Shown here: positions 32,666 to 40,978 of the stretch, one piece after another
Numbering within the stretch: the first letter of the stretch is position 1
Layout of the letters: the number at the start of each line of letters is the position of its first letter
Assembly: GCA_035551935.1 (NCBI GenBank)
Contig: DASZMJ010000311.1
Coordinates: 1-54,299 of the forward strand
Direction of reading: 5' to 3'
Origin: DASZMJ01 sp035551935
Lineage (GTDB): Bacteria; Planctomycetota; Planctomycetia; Isosphaerales; Isosphaeraceae
Length of the DNA: 54,299 nucleotides
Translations under genes and position numbers: made by a program
The notes under the pieces: generated by a model
The model's database searches: none
What the model was told of the DNA's origin: nothing
What the model saw: only the letters and a program-made list of their open reading frames with translations

Positions 32666-35600
32666 ATGCCAACGCCAACGACGCTGTCGCTCCAGTCCGC
32701 GACCGTCCGCGAGGACGGGTACGCCCTGCGGCTGACCTTCACCGGCCCCGTCCCCGCCGCGGCGACGATGCCCGACTGGCTGCCCGGGGCCCAGGCCGGC
32801 GCGGCCCTGACGGCGACCGCGTCGGGCGGCCCGGTCGCCTTCGCGAACGACGCCATCCTCGGCGCCTACGCGACCGAGTGGGAGCTGCCGATCTACGTCC
32901 ACTTCAACGAGGGCGGGACGACATCGGGCGTGCCGCCGGGGGACTACTGCGTCGCCTATGCCCTCTACGACGCGACGCAGGGCCGGGAGATCGCCTGGAG
33001 CGAGGTCGCCCACTACATCGTCCAGGGCCTGACGATCACCTCCGGCGGCTCGGGATACACCGCGGCGCCGACGGTGACGATCGCGCCGCCGCCCGCCGGG
33101 GGCACCCAGGCGACCGCCACCTGCACGGTCTCCGGCGGCGCGGTGACCGGCCTGACGGTCACCAACGCCGGCTCGGGCTACTCGGTGCCGCCGACGTTCA
33201 CGTTCACCGGGGGCGGTGGCACCGGGGCCGCGGCCGTCGCCAGCGTCATCAACGGCGCCGTGACCACGACCTACAAGACCAGCTTCGCGGTGCCCGGCCT
33301 GGACAACCCCGGCTGCGGGGCGCAGTTGGCGCCGAACCTGTCGGTCAACGTCTACTTGTCGCCGACCAACGGCGGCCCGTCGTCGCTGACGCTGTACATG
33401 GCCCAGGTGCCGATGAACAGCAGTGCGTTCTCGATCCCCCTGACCGCCGCGGCGCCGACGAGCCAGGTGACCCCGTGGTCACCGGGCTCGCCCCTGACGT
33501 GGACCTGCCAGTACAAGGCGTCGCGGCCGATCACGCTCGGCGAGACGCTCGCCGTCTCCGCCCCGGCGGGACTCTGGCAGGACTCGGCCGGCAATGCCAC
33601 GGCCGCCTTCACGAACGTCGGCGTCGCGAACCATTCGCTCGTCGACTCGACCGGCTTCACGAGCCCCGCCCTGACCCCGCCGGACACCGTCCTCGGCAAG
33701 CAGGCCCGGTTCTACGTCTGCGGCGACCCGGCGTACGGCAGCGACTCCAACCCCGGCACGCTGGCGGCGCCGTTGTTGACGTACGACAGGGCGTGCAAGC
33801 TGCTGAACGCCGCCTTCGGCACGACGCCGTCGTGGTGCGGTATCGCGCTGCGGCGAGGCGACCGATTCTACCCGCAACTCTCGACGGGGCCCGCCACCGT
33901 CGGCATCGCGCCGACGATGCCGACGGTCGTCGAGAGCTACTGGCACGACTACACGAACACCGGCCAGCCCGACCCGGGTACCCGGCCGACGATCGTCCTC
34001 GACTGTAGCGAGGCGATGCCGGGGCTCTTCTCGCCGGGGACCCAGCAATTCGTCCTGATCCGCGAGGTCCATGTCGTTGACATCAACGGCGACCAACCGG
34101 GGGCCTTCAACTTCCCGTTTGCCTCCTACTCGCCGATCGCCGGGCTGGTCCTCTCCGACTGCGTCATCGAGCAGACGGCGTTGGGCCTGAACTGGACGCC
34201 GGTGCACGGCGTCGGCGTCGTCACCGGCGTGACGGTCGGCGTCGGTGGCTCGGGCTATACCTCATCGCCGACGGTCACGTTCTCGGGGGGCAACGCGACC
34301 GCCGCCGCCAAGGGCACGGCGACGATCGCGGGCGGCCAGGTCATCGGCGTGACGATCACGAACCCGGGGGCGGGTTACACGGCAGTCCCCACGGTCGCGT
34401 TCTCGGGCGGCGGGGGCACCGGCGCCGCGGGCACCGCCCAGGTCGGCGTCGGCGTCGTCCTGGGCGTCGGCGTCACCGGCGGCGGCTCGGGCTACACGTC
34501 GGCCCCCACGGTCGGTTTCTCGGGGGGCGGAGGCACGGCCGCCGCGGGCACCGCAACGGTTGCCGGCGGCCAGGTCACCGGCGTGACGATGACGGCCTTC
34601 GGCTCGGGCTACACCGCGCCGCCCGTCGTGAGCTTCACGGGCGGCGGCGGCACGGGCGCGACGGCCGTCGCGCAGGTGCTGCCGACCGGCGACCCGTTCG
34701 GCGGCTACATGCGCAACCCGGTGTTGCACCGGACGGCGGTGCTCAACAGCACCTCGATCGGGCTCCTGAGCGACTTCCACGACGACCTCCTGATCTCGCA
34801 GTGCTACTTCGACGGCAACGGGCACCTCGGCCGCGACCCCACGGGCGGCACGCTCATCACGGCCCACAACGCCTACCTGCAGTTGGCGTCGCGGCCGGCG
34901 ACGGCCTGGGGGAACTTCTCGCGGAATCCCGCCGGGCACGGCATCATGGCCCGCTGCGGCGGCGTCCAGGCCTTCAACGTCTACACGTCCAACCCGATCG
35001 CGGCGCTGTTGTTCAACGTCGGCGGCACCTACCGTTGCAACGTCGTCGAGAAGCCGGTCGACGGCATCGGCCAGGGGACCTGGGCGCCGCTCGCCTCCGG
35101 CGGCACGGCGACGTTCACCAACGGCTCGACGGCGGTCACGGGCGTCGGCACTCATTTCACGACCGACCTGATCCCCGTGCAGCCGCAGACGACCACCGGC
35201 GCCACCGCCCCGGCCGTACGCCCCCACTCGTACCTGGAGGCGACGGCGGTCGCGTCGGTCGCCTCGGACACGAGCCTGACTTTGGCGACGCCGTATCAGG
35301 GGCCCACGGTCGGCCCGTGCCCGTTCTGGTCGGCGGCCTGGGCGGCCGCGCTCGGCACGGCGACGTTCACCAACGGCTCGACGACGGTCGCGAGCGTCTC
35401 GGGGACCAACTTCACGGCGGAGTTCCCGGCGGACACGAACCACTTCGTCAGCCCGGCCGACGGCTCCAGCCCGCTGGTCCCCTACCGCGTGTCCGCGGTC
35501 ACGTCGTCGACCCTGACCCTGGCCGTGCCGTTCGCCGGTACCACCGGGACCTATACCCTGAACAAGGCGTCGCTCGGCGGCCTCTACCCGGCGCAGACGA

Positions 35601-37063
35601 ACACGGGCTACAACGGCAACGCAACCTTCACGAACGGCTCGCCGACGGTCACGAGCGTCGCGACGGGCAGCGGCAATTCGTTGCCGGCGTTGTTCACGAA
35701 GACGACCGCCGCCGGCCAGGTCGTCCGGCCGCAGGTCTACCAGACGGCGTGGCGGGTCGCCCGGGTCGTCGACGACACGCACCTCGTGCTCGCCACGCCG
35801 TTCGCCGGGCTGACGCAGACGACGCCGGTCGACACGATGACGTTGACGAAGGGGGTCTCGGGCCAGGACGTCGGCTACGGCTTGCAGGCCATCAGCGAGG
35901 TCGGGACGAACTACCACACGGCGCAGGTCCTCGGCGTCCTGTTCGAGCGAAACCTGTTCTGCAACTACGGCGTGAATGGCCCGTCGCAGCCGACCATGAT
36001 CGACGTCTCGACCTCGCCGGTCCTGCCGGTGGCCGGGATCATCGAACGGAACAACACGGCGGTCGGCCCGGGTCGGTTCTGGAGCGTGAGCAACCCGCTC
36101 CCGGCCCCGACGACGAAGACGCAGTTCGCGCGCTCCAACGACATCGTGGCCACCAGCCGGCTCAACGAGACCACGGTCACGTTCGCGAACGTCGGGGTGC
36201 CGGCGGTGGCCGACTACGCCTGGTACAGCTCGGACCGGAACGTCATCATCGCCGCGGGCCTCGGCGCGACGCCCTGCTACGAGGGGTCGGTCGCCGGCAC
36301 CAAGTCGCTGGCGCAGTGGGAGGCCGACACCGCCAGCGAGGCCAACTCGATCGCGACGGTGCCGACCTGGACCGGCACCGGGACGACGAGCCCCCCGACC
36401 TCGGACCTCGGGGGCTACTTCGGGGCGCTCGGGGGCCGGGCGACCGAGGCCGACTACGTCGGCCTGCTCCGCGCGCGGCCGGTCCGCGCGTGGGGCTCGG
36501 CGTACGACGCGGCGGCGGTGGTCGCCTACTATCAGGGGCAGTATGCCCCCACGAACCTGCCCGCCGTCGGCACCGGCCCGCAGGGCTATTACGGGGCCGC
36601 GCCCGGAGTCGCGCCGGCCCCGGCGTCGCAGCTCCCCCTGCTCGGCTTCTACGCCGACTACGCCAAGAACGCCGAGAACAACCTCTGGCACCTGGGAGTC
36701 GCCGTCGCGCCGCCGGCGACGATCTACCTGGGCCTGAGCCAGGCCGCCCCCGACCGCGGCGTCGTCGTCAGGGAGCTCACGGCGGCGTCGAGCCCCGGCT
36801 ACGCGCGGGTGGCGACGACGGCGGCGACGTGGTCGGCGTCGGCGGCGGGCACGGTGACCAACGCGGCGGCGGTCCGGTTCGGCCCCAACCCCGGGTCGTC
36901 GCCGTGGACGACGGCCGCCTGCCTGTTCGCCGCCGACGCGCCGAGCGGGGGCCACGTCATCTGGGCCTGCCGGCTCGCCCCCGACGCCGGCGGCGTCGGC
37001 CAGGCGCTCGCCGCGGGCAAGGCCCTCAATTTCGCGCCGGGGTCCATCGCCGTGCGGAAGTGA
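32666..37063 (+). CDS. Giant beta-helix/adhesin-like protein with phage tail-fibre-like C-terminal domain
   Basis: 1465 aa, no signal peptide visible. The first domain resembles that of the protein at 37579. Two sets of Gly-rich repeats of type GSGYTSAPTVGFSGGGGT lie at about residues 122-192 and 515-675; three TATFTNGSTTVTSVxGT units lie near nt 35101, 35355 and 35620; a right-handed beta-helix spans residues about 350-1330 ('HDDLLISQCYFDGNGHLGRD', 'GIMARCGGVQAFNVYTSNPI'). The last ~115 residues, from LWHLGVAVAPPATIYLGLSQ to APGSIAVRK, match the phage tail-fibre pattern of LYxALSxxxP-----ELxxxGYARV----W-----G---N-------P-----W---A-C-F-A---G--IW----------G----F--G-I-V. It is either a surface adhesin that captured a tail-fibre tip or part of a phage-like particle. 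No other phage genes are nearby. A -10-like GGTATCCT lies at 32628-32635. Confidence 0.72.
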   Translation: MPTPTTLSLQSATVREDGYALRLTFTGPVPAAATMPDWLPGAQAGAALTATASGGPVAFANDAILGAYATEWELPIYVHFNEGGTTSGVPPGDYCVAYALYDATQGREIAWSEVAHYIVQGLTITSGGSGYTAAPTVTIAPPPAGGTQATATCTVSGGAVTGLTVTNAGSGYSVPPTFTFTGGGGTGAAAVASVINGAVTTTYKTSFAVPGLDNPGCGAQLAPNLSVNVYLSPTNGGPSSLTLYMAQVPMNSSAFSIPLTAAAPTSQVTPWSPGSPLTWTCQYKASRPITLGETLAVSAPAGLWQDSAGNATAAFTNVGVANHSLVDSTGFTSPALTPPDTVLGKQARFYVCGDPAYGSDSNPGTLAAPLLTYDRACKLLNAAFGTTPSWCGIALRRGDRFYPQLSTGPATVGIAPTMPTVVESYWHDYTNTGQPDPGTRPTIVLDCSEAMPGLFSPGTQQFVLIREVHVVDINGDQPGAFNFPFASYSPIAGLVLSDCVIEQTALGLNWTPVHGVGVVTGVTVGVGGSGYTSSPTVTFSGGNATAAAKGTATIAGGQVIGVTITNPGAGYTAVPTVAFSGGGGTGAAGTAQVGVGVVLGVGVTGGGSGYTSAPTVGFSGGGGTAAAGTATVAGGQVTGVTMTAFGSGYTAPPVVSFTGGGGTGATAVAQVLPTGDPFGGYMRNPVLHRTAVLNSTSIGLLSDFHDDLLISQCYFDGNGHLGRDPTGGTLITAHNAYLQLASRPATAWGNFSRNPAGHGIMARCGGVQAFNVYTSNPIAALLFNVGGTYRCNVVEKPVDGIGQGTWAPLASGGTATFTNGSTAVTGVGTHFTTDLIPVQPQTTTGATAPAVRPHSYLEATAVASVASDTSLTLATPYQGPTVGPCPFWSAAWAAALGTATFTNGSTTVASVSGTNFTAEFPADTNHFVSPADGSSPLVPYRVSAVTSSTLTLAVPFAGTTGTYTLNKASLGGLYPAQTNTGYNGNATFTNGSPTVTSVATGSGNSLPALFTKTTAAGQVVRPQVYQTAWRVARVVDDTHLVLATPFAGLTQTTPVDTMTLTKGVSGQDVGYGLQAISEVGTNYHTAQVLGVLFERNLFCNYGVNGPSQPTMIDVSTSPVLPVAGIIERNNTAVGPGRFWSVSNPLPAPTTKTQFARSNDIVATSRLNETTVTFANVGVPAVADYAWYSSDRNVIIAAGLGATPCYEGSVAGTKSLAQWEADTASEANSIATVPTWTGTGTTSPPTSDLGGYFGALGGRATEADYVGLLRARPVRAWGSAYDAAAVVAYYQGQYAPTNLPAVGTGPQGYYGAAPGVAPAPASQLPLLGFYADYAKNAENNLWHLGVAVAPPATIYLGLSQAAPDRGVVVRELTAASSPGYARVATTAATWSASAAGTVTNAAAVRFGPNPGSSPWTTAACLFAADAPSGGHVIWACRLAPDAGGVGQALAAGKALNFAPGSIAVRK

Positions 37064-37195
37064 GGCGCCGCGGGGACGCCCTGCGACGGGAGGAAGGCCC
37101 GGGAGATTCTCCCCGGAAAAAAGTGGCGAAGACCGTGTCGGCGGCACAGGATGGGGGGACCACCCTTCTCCGAGGTCTCGAGGAGGTTCCCCCCC

Positions 37196-37567
37196 ATGGC
37201 GAAGCTAGTGCACGGATTCGCGTGGTACGCGTACCCGGACCCCTTCCGCGACGAATCGCAGCCGCCGGGACACCCCTTCGGCGGCGCCGATGGCGCGGCG
37301 AAGGTGCCCGACGAAGTTGTCTTCTACCGGCCGCTTGCCCCCGGCGACGCGGGCATCCACAACGAGATCAAGCCCGACGTCTACCTCGTCGTCACCAGGA
37401 CGATGCTCCACCCCAAGATCAACAAGGGGTGGGAGGTCGATCCGGCGCTGCTGACGGAGAAGTTCAAGACCGGCGACGAGCAGGTCCGGATGACCCGGGT
37501 CATCAAGGCGCACAAGACGCGCTGCGGCGAGGTCACCGAGGGGGAATTCCGCCTGGCTACTGGCTGA
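37196..37567 (+). CDS. Small hypothetical protein downstream of the giant beta-helix gene
   Basis: 123 aa, ATG 37196 with a very strong ribosome binding site (GAGGAGGTT, 37179-37187). The frame is open 45 bp upstream, but the ribosome binding site decides for this start. The sequence 'MAKLVHGFAWYAYPDPFRDE', 'VPDEVVFYRPLAPGDAGIHN', EIKPDVYLVVTRTMLHPKIN and 'FKTGDEQVRMTRVIKAHKTR' is compact, mixed alpha/beta, without membrane segments or Cys pairs. Not recognised. It sits between two convergent paralogous beta-helix genes (132 bp after one, 11 bp before the stop of the other), so it could be an accessory or chaperone of the giant protein. Confidence 0.65.
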   Translation: MAKLVHGFAWYAYPDPFRDESQPPGHPFGGADGAAKVPDEVVFYRPLAPGDAGIHNEIKPDVYLVVTRTMLHPKINKGWEVDPALLTEKFKTGDEQVRMTRVIKAHKTRCGEVTEGEFRLATG

Positions 37568-37578
37568 GGCGGCCCGCC

Positions 37579-39864
37579 TTATGCGCCGGCCTGGCCCCGG
37601 GACGACGCGGAGCCCCCTCCCCCCCCCGCCGGCGCCGCGACCGTCGGCGGGGGCGGGGGCGGGGGCGTCGACGGGGGCGGCGGCGGTAGCGGGATGGCGA
37701 CCGGGACCGGGAACGGTCCCGAGGCCGGGTCGGTGGTGACGGCGTAGAGCATCCCGCGCTGGTACGGCGACGCCCCGAAGTAGCCGAAGCCGCCGGCACC
37801 GGCCGCCGGGAGGTTGGTCGGCGTGTACATCGCGGCGAAGTACTGATAGAGGTTGCGGACGTCGAAGAGCGACCCCCAGGCGCCCAGGCCGCGCCCACGC
37901 AGCGCCGCGAGGAAGGCGGCGACCGAGTCGGTGCCCCCCCTCGACGCGAAGTAGCTGCCGGCGTCGGCCGTCGGGTTCACGTAGGTCGGCCGGATCATCA
38001 GCGAATGGACCTCGGTGCCGCCGGTCCCCTTCTCCCAGGTCGCCAGCGTGGTGTACTGGCCGAGATACGCCGTCGAGGCGGTCGTCAGGCTCGAGTTCAG
38101 CACGTTGTGGTCGCTCGCGTAGAAGGCCCAGGAGCTGTAGGCCGGGCCCTCGAAGTACGGGGCCGCGCCGACGTCGAAGACGTTGTCGGCCACCTGGATC
38201 GACCCGTCGGCGGGGGTGCTGACGGTGGAGCCGAGGATGAGCGGGCCGCCGCCGACGACGGTGTTGTGCGCGACGAGGCCGGCGTGGATGCCGTTGGCCC
38301 CGACCTGGTCGAGCTGGATCGACTGGGGCTGGTGCCCGAGGCTGTTGAGGATGAAGTTGAAATCGATCGCCTGCGCGTTGCTGGTGGCGAACTTGGCGGT
38401 CGTGCCCAGGCCGATGCCGCGCGGCTGGCTCGGGCTGATGTCGGCGAGTTGCTCGACGACGTTCTTGTACTGCGAGCCGCCGGGGGCGCCGACGATCGCC
38501 GCGTACGCGTCGCCGCTGAAGTAGTTGTAGGCGAGCACGCCGCCGGAGCGCATCTGGATGCCGTGCGAGCCGGCGTTGGTGAGCACGTTGCCCCAGACGG
38601 TCGCCGGGCCGTTGTCGTACTGGATGTAGACGTCGTGCGTGTAGATGCTGCGGCCGGTGAAGTCGGCGTTGATGCGGCCGTCGTGGTCGAAGACGCTCTG
38701 CGAGATCAGCAGGTTCGTCGTGTTCTCGACGTACAGGCCCTGCCCCTGCGTGTCGAGCACCGCGCAGCGGAGCAGCGTCACGTCCGAGAAGGGCCCGCCG
38801 CCGGTGCCCTGGATGACGAGGTCGCTGCCGAAGTCCGAGAAGACGTCGTCGTCGAGCGTCAGGCCTGTGCCGCCGCGGAGGAAGCACAGGGCCTCGCCGT
38901 CGTTGTTCGTCCCGTTCCAGCCGACGCCCCGGATTTCTAGGTCGCGTAGGACGACGTAGTTGATCGCCGCGGGCGAGCTGCCTGAGCCCGAGGTGATCAG
39001 CCAGTTGTTGCTGTAGGTGCCTGCCTCGCTGATCTGGAAGACCGGCCTCGTGCCGGGGTCGGTCCCCTTGCCCGTGTAGTTGTACCAGTAGCTCTCCATG
39101 ACGAACGGGTGCGCCGGGTCCTGGCCCCCGGTGCGGAGCTGGGCGCCGCCCGTGAAGATGTCGCCGCGGAGCAGCTCGACGGCCGCTCCTTTACCATCCT
39201 GGCCGGCGGCGAACAGCGCGTTCAGCGCCTGCGCGATCGTGCGGAACGGCGTCTGGACGTCCTCGGCCTGGGCCAGCGTCTCATGGTCGTTGCCGTAGGT
39301 CGAGGAGACGTAGACCGTCACGCCGCCGGCGCCGCGCTGGAAGGAGCGGGTGGTGAAGCCGTTGGCGTCGACGAGCGAGTCGTTGACGACCGGGATGCTC
39401 ACCGCGGCGGTCGTGTTGCCGCGGCCGTCCTGGAGCAGGCCGCCGCCGGCGACGACGCTCAGCCGGCCGCCGTTGGGCGTCAGCGGGGCCTGGCCCTGGC
39501 CGAAGGTCACGACCTGCGCCGGGTTGTCGATGAGATAATCGGCCGTCCAGACGAGCTGCGCCGACGTCGTCCCCGAGGCGGGCACGGTCGTCACGACGTT
39601 GCCGATGTTCTCCAGCGGCGTGCCGTTGCTGAGCTTCGCCGCGACCCCCGCGAGCTGCCCCGGCATGAAGTCGGGCACGCCGTAGGCCGCCGGCATCGGC
39701 GCCGTGAAGACCAGCTCGACGACCCGGCCGTCGGCCTTGACCGTCGCCGAGGCCGGGGCCATCGTCGCCATCAGCTCGCGGGCCTCGAGCCGCTCCGCCG
39801 CCCGCGAAGCCTCCCCGAGGCGCCGTCGGCGCGCGGGACCATCCTCGCATCGTCGCAGTGTCAT
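37579..39864 (-). CDS. Secreted parallel beta-helix protein with planctomycete N-terminal export motif
   Basis: 761 aa. The N terminus RRRRLGEASRAAERLEARELMA is the basic-plus-'LExRxLM/L' motif seen at the start of many planctomycete extracellular proteins and thought to direct export. A beta-sandwich domain follows ('ADGRVVELVFTAPMPAAYGV', LVWTADYLIDNPAQVVTFG), then a right-handed beta-helix ('INYVVLRDLEIRGVGWNGTN', 'TTNLLISQSVFDHDGRINAD', 'SHGIQMRSGGVLAYNYFSGD') and a proline-rich tail ending in Gly/Ser. It is paralogous to the protein at 32666 over most of its length: ESYWYNYTGKGTDPGTRPVF pairs with ESYWHDYTNTGQPDPGTRPT and YTPTNLPAAGAGGFGYFGAS with YAPTNLPAVGTGPQGYYGAA. Beta-helix proteins commonly bind or cleave polysaccharides; no catalytic residues are evident. 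Confidence 0.8.
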   Translation of the reverse strand: MTLRRCEDGPARRRRLGEASRAAERLEARELMATMAPASATVKADGRVVELVFTAPMPAAYGVPDFMPGQLAGVAAKLSNGTPLENIGNVVTTVPASGTTSAQLVWTADYLIDNPAQVVTFGQGQAPLTPNGGRLSVVAGGGLLQDGRGNTTAAVSIPVVNDSLVDANGFTTRSFQRGAGGVTVYVSSTYGNDHETLAQAEDVQTPFRTIAQALNALFAAGQDGKGAAVELLRGDIFTGGAQLRTGGQDPAHPFVMESYWYNYTGKGTDPGTRPVFQISEAGTYSNNWLITSGSGSSPAAINYVVLRDLEIRGVGWNGTNNDGEALCFLRGGTGLTLDDDVFSDFGSDLVIQGTGGGPFSDVTLLRCAVLDTQGQGLYVENTTNLLISQSVFDHDGRINADFTGRSIYTHDVYIQYDNGPATVWGNVLTNAGSHGIQMRSGGVLAYNYFSGDAYAAIVGAPGGSQYKNVVEQLADISPSQPRGIGLGTTAKFATSNAQAIDFNFILNSLGHQPQSIQLDQVGANGIHAGLVAHNTVVGGGPLILGSTVSTPADGSIQVADNVFDVGAAPYFEGPAYSSWAFYASDHNVLNSSLTTASTAYLGQYTTLATWEKGTGGTEVHSLMIRPTYVNPTADAGSYFASRGGTDSVAAFLAALRGRGLGAWGSLFDVRNLYQYFAAMYTPTNLPAAGAGGFGYFGASPYQRGMLYAVTTDPASGPFPVPVAIPLPPPPPSTPPPPPPPTVAAPAGGGGGSASSRGQAGA

Positions 39865-40247
39865 GCTGCATCACCTCATCGTGCGGATGGAGCGTCGTCG
39901 CGGCCGACGAAGGTCTTCCACGACTCGGGTCGTCGCCGGCCCGAATCTCCCGGGCGTTGGCTGCAATCAAACAGCCGGTCATCAATACTCAGATGTCTAG
40001 CGTCGTACGACGTAGGACTCTGAGCATTTGTTGCTGCCGAGATGGGACCCACACTGTACCGTCACCGGCCGCGATTGCAACCCGGCCGCGGGCGTGTTGC
40101 CAAAAAGTAACGCGGCCCGGCGACCAGGGTTGCGTGGATGGCGGCGTCGCGCCGACCCGACCCGATCCGATCGTCGGCGCGGTCCGGCCGGCCGCGTCCT
40201 AGAGTGGGAATGGGACCGCGACGTCGGCGACGGGCCGGGAGGGCGCG
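39865..40247. promoter_or_regulatory. Divergent control region between beta-helix and chemosensory genes
   Basis: 383 bp without a gene, AT-richer at about 39960-40045. It holds a perfect 12-bp palindrome CGTCGTACGACG (40001-40012), a plausible operator shared by the two divergent units. I could not find a convincing pair of -35/-10 boxes for either direction; TTGCTG near 40032 with CTGTAC after a 17-bp gap is the best, weak candidate for the chemosensory operon. Confidence 0.4.
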
Positions 40248-40469
40248 ATGCGGGGGCCGGAGGGGGGAGACGATCCGTTGCTCGCGGCGATCGCCGAGCT
40301 CCGCGACGAGATCGAGCGGGTGGTCGGCCGTCCCGTTCGCCGGGTCGAGCCGGCCCCGACGTCGCCCGCCCCCGCGTCGGAGCCGGCGGGCGACCCGTGG
40401 GGGCGGCTCGATGCGCTGGCCAGGCACCTCGACGGCCGGCTGAAGCGGGCGAGGGGGCCGGGGGGATGA
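40248..40469 (+). CDS. Small helical protein at the head of the chemosensory operon
   Basis: 73 aa, ATG 40248 preceded by GGGAGGG. Two amphipathic helices, 'DDPLLAAIAELRDEIERVVG' and 'DPWGRLDALARHLDGRLKRA', are separated by a Pro/Ala linker; no membrane segment. Its stop overlaps the CheW start (ATGA), so it is co-translated with the signalling proteins. Family not recognised. It may be a small coiled-coil partner of CheW or the receptor. Confidence 0.65.
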   Translation: MRGPEGGDDPLLAAIAELRDEIERVVGRPVRRVEPAPTSPAPASEPAGDPWGRLDALARHLDGRLKRARGPGG

Positions 40470-40978
40470 TGCCGCCGGAAATGGCCGAGACGGCGGCGTG
40501 GTGCCTCTTCCGCAGCGACGCGGAGCCGCTGGCCGTCGCGCTGGGGGCGGTCGTCGAGGTCGTCGAGGCGAAGGCCCTGGCGCGCTGGCCGGCGGGGGTG
40601 CCGAGGGTCCTGGGGCTCTGCTCCTATCGCCGCGGCGTCCTGCCGGTCGTCCGCCTGACCGAGCCGGCCCCGGGCGTCGAGGACGGGGCGACACCGCTGG
40701 TCCTGGTGCTTCGCAAGGGCGTGGAGGCCTGGGGAATCCGGGTCGACCGCGGCGGGACGGCGGTCCGCCGGGGCGGCCTCGACCCGGCCGGGGCCGGCCG
40801 GGCGTCGGCCGTCGGCGGCCGGGTCCGGTCGATCGGGATGATCGAGCACGAGGGGGCGGCCTTCCTGGCGGTCGACGCCGCCGACGCCTGGGAGGCCATC
40901 CGCGCCGAGGTCGTGGCGCACGACCGGGCGGCCTCGACTCTGAGCGCGTCGGCGGCCGAGGATCGGGGACGACCGTGA
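40466..40978 (+). CDS. cheW: CheW-like chemosensory coupling protein
   Basis: 170 aa from ATG 40466 (ATGA overlap with the previous stop). CheW fold: 'AWCLFRSDAEPLAVALGAVV' and 'EVVEAKALARWPAGVPRVLG' lead into the hallmark 'GLCSYRRGVLPVVRLTEPAP' (usually G--N-RG-I-PV-DL), then 'PLVLVLRKGVEAWGIRVDRG' and 'GMIEHEGAAFLAVDAADAWE'. CheW bridges the receptor tip to the CheA P5 domain. Here it precedes the receptor and kinase in one overlapping operon (stop overlaps the MCP start, GTGA), so it likely serves only this array. Confidence 0.88.
   Translation: MMPPEMAETAAWCLFRSDAEPLAVALGAVVEVVEAKALARWPAGVPRVLGLCSYRRGVLPVVRLTEPAPGVEDGATPLVLVLRKGVEAWGIRVDRGGTAVRRGGLDPAGAGRASAVGGRVRSIGMIEHEGAAFLAVDAADAWEAIRAEVVAHDRAASTLSASAAEDRGRP

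Noticed and set aside
34262..37147. Long minus-strand open frame opposite the giant beta-helix gene
   Set aside because: Arg/Gly/Val-rich low-complexity translation; the plus-strand frame has clear repeats, hydrophobic pattern and a recognisable C-terminal domain.
32666..37567. Prophage
   Set aside because: Only the last ~115 residues of one protein look tail-fibre-like. No capsid, portal, terminase, tail tube, lysis or integrase gene was found nearby.
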